This document shows positions 59,984-64,000 of a DNA stretch of 64,000 bases, piece after piece (positions within the stretch are counted from its first letter, which is position 1; each line of letters opens with the position of its first letter). The position numbers and the translations under genes are program-made. This DNA comes from Mucor racemosus (taxonomy: Eukaryota; Mucoromycota; Mucoromycetes; Mucorales; Mucoraceae). The DNA lies in NCBI GenBank assembly GCA_027405735.1, contig JAPEHQ010000018.1, positions 992,001 to 1,056,000 of the forward strand, written 5' to 3'. The notes under the pieces were generated by a model that saw only the letters and a list, made by a program, of their open reading frames with translations, was not told the DNA's origin and did not search any database.

Positions 59984-61484
59984 ATGAATTAATTGAATAC
60001 CATAAAGATTAATCAATATCTATTACCTGCTTCTACACTGACATACACCTCCATCGAAGAGTTAAAAGACCTCGAAACTAAAGATCGAATAGTGACAACA
60101 TCACCTACACCAGAGCTTGTTATGAAATTAAGGCTATCGATGCTATTATGAAATATTTTAGATGGTGGAATTTGTGGTAACGTTGGCGGGTGAGTCAAAT
60201 CAGTTGATGTGACTCACTCACTCCGCATTCTTCCTGCAGGATATACAACAGGGCTTACCTTGCGGTCAATAAATAAGCTTTAGCCAATCTATTGGCACTT
60301 GCTATAGCACAGATCTCCATCCAAGCCATAATTTGACCACCAAAGGTAATTTTTAATGTATTTGCATGTTGAGGCATCACTAATTCAACAACTTCTGCAA
60401 ATGTATAGTCCATAGGTCGTTCTTTAATCTGTTGCAACATTTTTGGATCTTGAGAGAATCTTCTACCTCTTTTTCTAAATTTCCATAAATTATCTTCATC
60501 TTCTAACCCTGAAGCTTCTTCTGACACTGGAGATGATTGTTCTGAAGAAGCAAAGTATCCTGGATGTCGTTTGATTGGAGCATCTGCATCGGCTTTCTCT
60601 CTTAAGCCTTGAGACCATTCTCGCATTAATTCTCGAATTTGACTATGATTAGGCTTTTTCTGGCTGAATCGTGCTTGTCTGCGAGTTTCTGCCATCTCGA
60701 ATCGCTTGACTTCCATGGGAGATTGTGGTAATAATTCAGGTACTGCAATGGTTTGGAATTCAGAGAAAATTCGGCCCAAATGTGTCTTTGCTTCAGGGCG
60801 TGGAGAAAGTGCTACAAATGTGAGATATGCATGAGCTACAAAAAATCGCTCATGCGAAAGTGGTGATTCAGCTTCCACTTTGACACCCACTTCCATTGAA
60901 GTTTTCCATGATTTATTAACAGAAGCTTGAATTGTAACCTGCGAATTCAAATTTCAGTATCTGTTTAATTGTTTTTGCCATTGAGAACATGAGTCTGGAT
61001 TACATACAATGTCTCCAACTTTGACAGGATGTAAAAATGCTACATCATCGACAGATCGAGTTACCTAAAAGAACTTTTGGTTAAAGTCTTGATTTGTATA
61101 TAATAACCAATCTTTAGTTGCTTCTTTACCGAAGGAGATACAGCATGTCTTTTTGCTGCTATTCCTGCAGCAATATCGATCCAACTCAAAATTGTACCAG
61201 CATAAGCAAATCCCTGTTCAATTATTCAGTAAATACAGCTTTTAATTATCAATTTATTTCATGTCGTCATTTACCAAAATATTACATTGTGCAGGAGAGA
61301 TGATTTCAGTCATAGTAACACGGCTTACGTGTGCTGGTTTCTTATCTACACGAACGTTACCAGCTTCTGTATAAGGATCAGGAAGCAATCTTTGAAATAC
61401 AGGTTGAGTAACAAACATGACACTTCTTATCCACATGGAACGAACCGACTCGAATGCAGAGTCATATAATGAAGACACAGGCAT
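59687..61484 (-). CDS. Acyl-CoA thioesterase with two hotdog domains
   Basis: Complement exons 61484-61275, 61213-61130, 61064-61008, 60938-60259, 60142-60027 and 59931-59687 encode 463 residues. The first hotdog (about 45-165) shows GFAYAGTILSWIDIAAGIAA, DDVAFLHPVKVGDIV and SMEVGVKVEAE. The second (about 265-400) shows NTLKITFGGQIMAWMEICAI, LNFITSSGVGDVVTIRS and SMEVYVSVEAE. The GG.(I/L)..W.(D/E) motif in both halves is the ACOT/BFIT-type core; these enzymes hydrolyse acyl-CoA to free acid and CoA. A charged linker (about 190-250) separates the domains. The start is the ATG at 61484; the frame upstream opens only with TTG. Intron 5 contains a run of 33 T on the + strand (59949-59981). The organelle cannot be told. 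Confidence 0.9.
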
Positions 61485-61896
61485 ATTAATGAAAACTGTA
61501 AATATCGAAAAAGGGAACACGAGAATAATGTGAATTAAAGCATTACCATTTGCTTTACATGGCAACGCCCTTTTAAATCAAAAAAGCGTTTTTTTTTCCC
61601 ACTCAAATCAGACTAATCATTTTTGAAGGATTTTTCCTCCCAAAAGCTTATGTTCAACAAAAGCTAGTCGTATAATATGGAATATAACTTATTTGAAGCT
61701 GCATACGACGATGATTTTTGTTTTGTATTTTTTTTTTTACTTTCTTGAAGTAATTTATTCCATATGCCTAGGTATTTTGGTTAAAATTTCAAGCTTAAAA
61801 TCCAAAATTGAACGTTTGCAAGAGCAAAAAGTGGGCATATCTAATTTGCAAGTATTTAGTTACAAAGCTTTATTTCGATGAAAGCTAAAATTGACA
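61485..61896. other. Intergenic between thioesterase and ARV1
   Basis: About 410 bp, AT-rich, with the thioesterase upstream region. A frame 61693-61881 (+) has no motif and is considered chance. Confidence 0.45.
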
Positions 61897-62976
61897 TTAT
61901 ATAGTAATCCATCGAGACTTTTTCATATAAAATGGTACATTATCATGTTGTGCGCTGAAATAAGTGAGATAAAGAAATACGAATTGTGCGCAAACTCGAC
62001 CGAGAATACCAATTGATATGATTAATAATGTTTGAAAATAAGGTATACTCAAGTATACTATATGTCAAAGTTAATTGATCATAAATCTTCATATTTAAAC
62101 AACAAATATTTTACCTGATAATGCTTCTGTATTTGATGCTAATACAATGATACTAACAAGCCAAGAATATTCCAATTGCTTATAATCCCAAATAACCATT
62201 AAAATCAACAACATTTTTCCGAAACTTGAGATAATCAGTGCCATCGAAACGTAATTATGTCTAAAATATCAATTAGTCTCTGCTTTTAATCGAAAATTAG
62301 CATTGTATTGTTGTACCTAATCCTTTTGTCCTGATTTCTAAAGTATAGTCGAATTGCTAGATTGATGCAGCAATGAAAAACAATAAATTCTACAAGCGAG
62401 ATGAATATATAATTATGCATTAATGGAATATCGCGCAAATTACCAAATATACAAAGTGTCAAAATATATAAATATTGGTAATAAAGTGGTTGTTCTATAA
62501 ATTTTGTATCGTAATCTGTATAATATCTTTCGAGTCTAAACCATTTTATATCTAAAATTCGATTAGTTTTCATGTTGTATCAATAATAAGAGCACATACA
62601 AACTTCAAATAGAATGAGTAGTATAGCAAATCGAAATACATGCGGCTATAAAATGTAGTTAAAATAGAATTTCCATGGTAATTAAGATAAAAAGCGTACC
62701 TCGACACCATCTTGTTCAGTTATTCGATTAAACAATAGATGCCTGTATACTTGAGGCTTATGTAGAAGCATATCAATGAATATAATGACAAAATCGTGTT
62801 CTATGTATTTATCGGCAAAGTTGTTACATTGGTCCTATTTCACAATATTGATAAATACGTAGATATATTTCTTTTCATATAAATTGCCTTACACATGTTG
62901 TGAGACGTATGTTATCTTTGCTGTATTGGGTATATAAATTAACAACAGATGCACCACATTCTACACAAGTGCTCAT
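61897..62976 (-). CDS. ARV1: ARV1 lipid-homeostasis membrane protein
   Basis: Complement exons 62976-62893, 62834-62700, 62645-62600, 62551-62317, 62260-62115 and 62057-61897 encode 268 residues. The N-terminal ARV1 homology domain is complete: a zinc ribbon with C4, C7, C28 and C31 (CVEC...TTCDQC), LYTQYSKDNIRLT, then ADKYIEHDFVIIFIDMLLHK and PQVYRHLLFNR. Several membrane segments follow (FRFAILLILFEVYIKW, LYILTLCIF, LVEFIVFHCCINLAIRLYF, LVSIIVLASNTEALS, TLLIISIGILGRVCAQFVFL). ARV1 acts in ER/Golgi sterol and sphingolipid balance and GPI-anchor synthesis. The exon 3 donor is placed at GTATGT to keep the VYIKW reading. Confidence 0.94.
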
Positions 62977-63186
62977 AATCGATCAACTCTTTCTAAAATG
63001 AAAAATGCACTATTTACCTTTTCTTGAAACAGGAAATCTTTTGTATAGTAACTAGAAGCTCAGTTTCAAAAAGTAATCCTTGCTTGGCGCACTAACTATC
63101 AGATTTACTGAACGAGAAATACATTCATAACTCATAACTATATCCCATAGGTTTTATTAAGCAATATAACAGAAAATTTTTTTGAT

Positions 63187-64000
63187 TTATTCATGATTGA
63201 TGAATTTTATATGAATTATACAACCTTGACTGGTGTTTTCTACTATTACAGTATTGTGATTAGTTTTCAGTGATTTGACCAGAAATTCCACATTGTCTCT
63301 TTTATGAAAAGAGCAATGTATATCACATGTAGGGAACATTTCAAACATATATTTTACATGGCCGGTATATTCATTAATAAGGCTCCGAGTTTTGTTAAAA
63401 TTTGCTATTGTTAGTTGAATATTTTGAATGTTTGGATATTTGTAAGCTAAGTATTCGAATAAGTCAGGTCGGCAAGGAAGACCAAATCGCAATTTTTTCA
63501 AACTATTGATCTTCTTTACGTTTCGGCTCGACCAAGTACGCACTGTTTTAGTATTTAATACAATAGGATCACTAAACTTGACATCGATACTGAGCTCTTG
63601 TAAATGACCACATTTTTTTAAAATACTATCTGTCAACGTGATATTGTAGGCATCTCCAGTTAAAGTCAAGAATGTCAGTCTTTTGAATTCACCAAGACGA
63701 TATATTAGGTCCCAATCAAAAGGTTTACTCGTAAAGTCAAGTATCAATCCTTGTAGAATATTTTTAAGGCCAATCACTGTCGTTCTATACGTGTGGTTGT
63801 ATTTTGTAGGGATTGGTATCATTTTTAATCTATCAAAAGATGAGGGTGAGCTTTCCACGATTTTCAAAAGTTCAATAAAGAAGCTGTCCATGCCCATATT
63901 TCCATCAATAATATTTATTTTATGGGTCATAGCTAATCGCAATAATTTGAGGAAAGCTGGACCATGTTTCGACGTTGATTTATAGTATTGAGGTACTTCA
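63187..64000 (-). CDS. LRR-like protein (F-box/LRR type), 3' part
   Basis: The open frame on the complement continues without a stop to the window edge, so this is the C-terminal part (about 270 residues) of a longer gene. The sequence has irregular leucine-rich steps such as LGEFKRLTFLTLTG, KKCGHLQELSIDV, INSLKKLRFGLP and YPNIQNIQLTIAN. This resembles the LRR part of the large F-box/LRR families in Mucoromycota. The F-box itself, if present, lies outside. The exact family is uncertain. No introns are seen in this part. Confidence 0.6.
   Translation of the reverse strand, partial: EVPQYYKSTSKHGPAFLKLLRLAMTHKINIIDGNMGMDSFFIELLKIVESSPSSFDRLKMIPIPTKYNHTYRTTVIGLKNILQGLILDFTSKPFDWDLIYRLGEFKRLTFLTLTGDAYNITLTDSILKKCGHLQELSIDVKFSDPIVLNTKTVRTWSSRNVKKINSLKKLRFGLPCRPDLFEYLAYKYPNIQNIQLTIANFNKTRSLINEYTGHVKYMFEMFPTCDIHCSFHKRDNVEFLVKSLKTNHNTVIVENTSQGCIIHIKFINHE

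Noticed and set aside
61485..61565. Upstream extension of the thioesterase frame (MPCKANG...)
   Set aside because: It opens with TTG, not ATG. The first ATG is at 61484 and gives a sensible protein.

Overview
The window is nuclear DNA of a filamentous fungus, most likely Mucoromycota (Mucorales-like). It is strongly AT-rich, genes are split by many 47-70 bp GT-AG introns, coding regions carry CAG/CAA/ACA microsatellites, and the recognisable proteins are eukaryotic (gamma-tubulin, sideroflexin, ARV1, MAPK-phosphatase-type DSP). No species can be named from sequence alone. All exon chains below were assembled by eye from frame and splice signals; each full chain totals a multiple of three.

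Layout. (1) About 1-26 kb is a large, imperfect palindrome of repeats. Its core arms (about 5124-7265 and 17858-19998) look essentially identical in inverted orientation and bracket about 10.6 kb holding five genes on the + strand: sideroflexin, a PLP aminotransferase, a small secreted double-psi barrel protein, a polyQ/polyT protein and a tandem CCCH zinc-finger protein. Outside the arms lie copies of a repeat carrying a decayed piece of a dynein intermediate chain WD40 gene, with solo LTRs inserted. (2) 26.1-31.9 kb holds a non-autonomous TA-flanked DNA transposon and another repeat unit split by a solo LTR, then AT-rich DNA without recognisable genes. (3) 31.9-39.6 kb is gene-rich: a mitochondrial HTD2-like dehydratase (-), a dual-specificity phosphatase (+), a membrane-anchored protein resembling substrate-binding proteins (-) and a MyTH4-RhoGAP protein (-). 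(4) 39.6-56.4 kb is repeat-rich and gene-poor: two more dynein-derived repeats, solo LTRs, a tRNA-like Pol III unit and one intact DDE transposase ORF. (5) 56.4-64 kb is a co-oriented (-) cluster: gamma-tubulin, NAD-dependent methylene-THF dehydrogenase (MTD1), a two-hotdog acyl-CoA thioesterase, ARV1 and the 3' part of an LRR-like gene running off the window.

The genes are housekeeping functions without an operon-like theme. Mitochondrial serine import (sideroflexin) and cytosolic methylene-THF oxidation (MTD1) both belong to one-carbon metabolism but are 48 kb apart. The unusual content is the repeat landscape: an amplified dynein gene fragment, a near-perfect 2.1 kb inverted repeat around a gene block, and at least five families of TG...CA solo LTRs, several with exact 5-bp target-site duplications.
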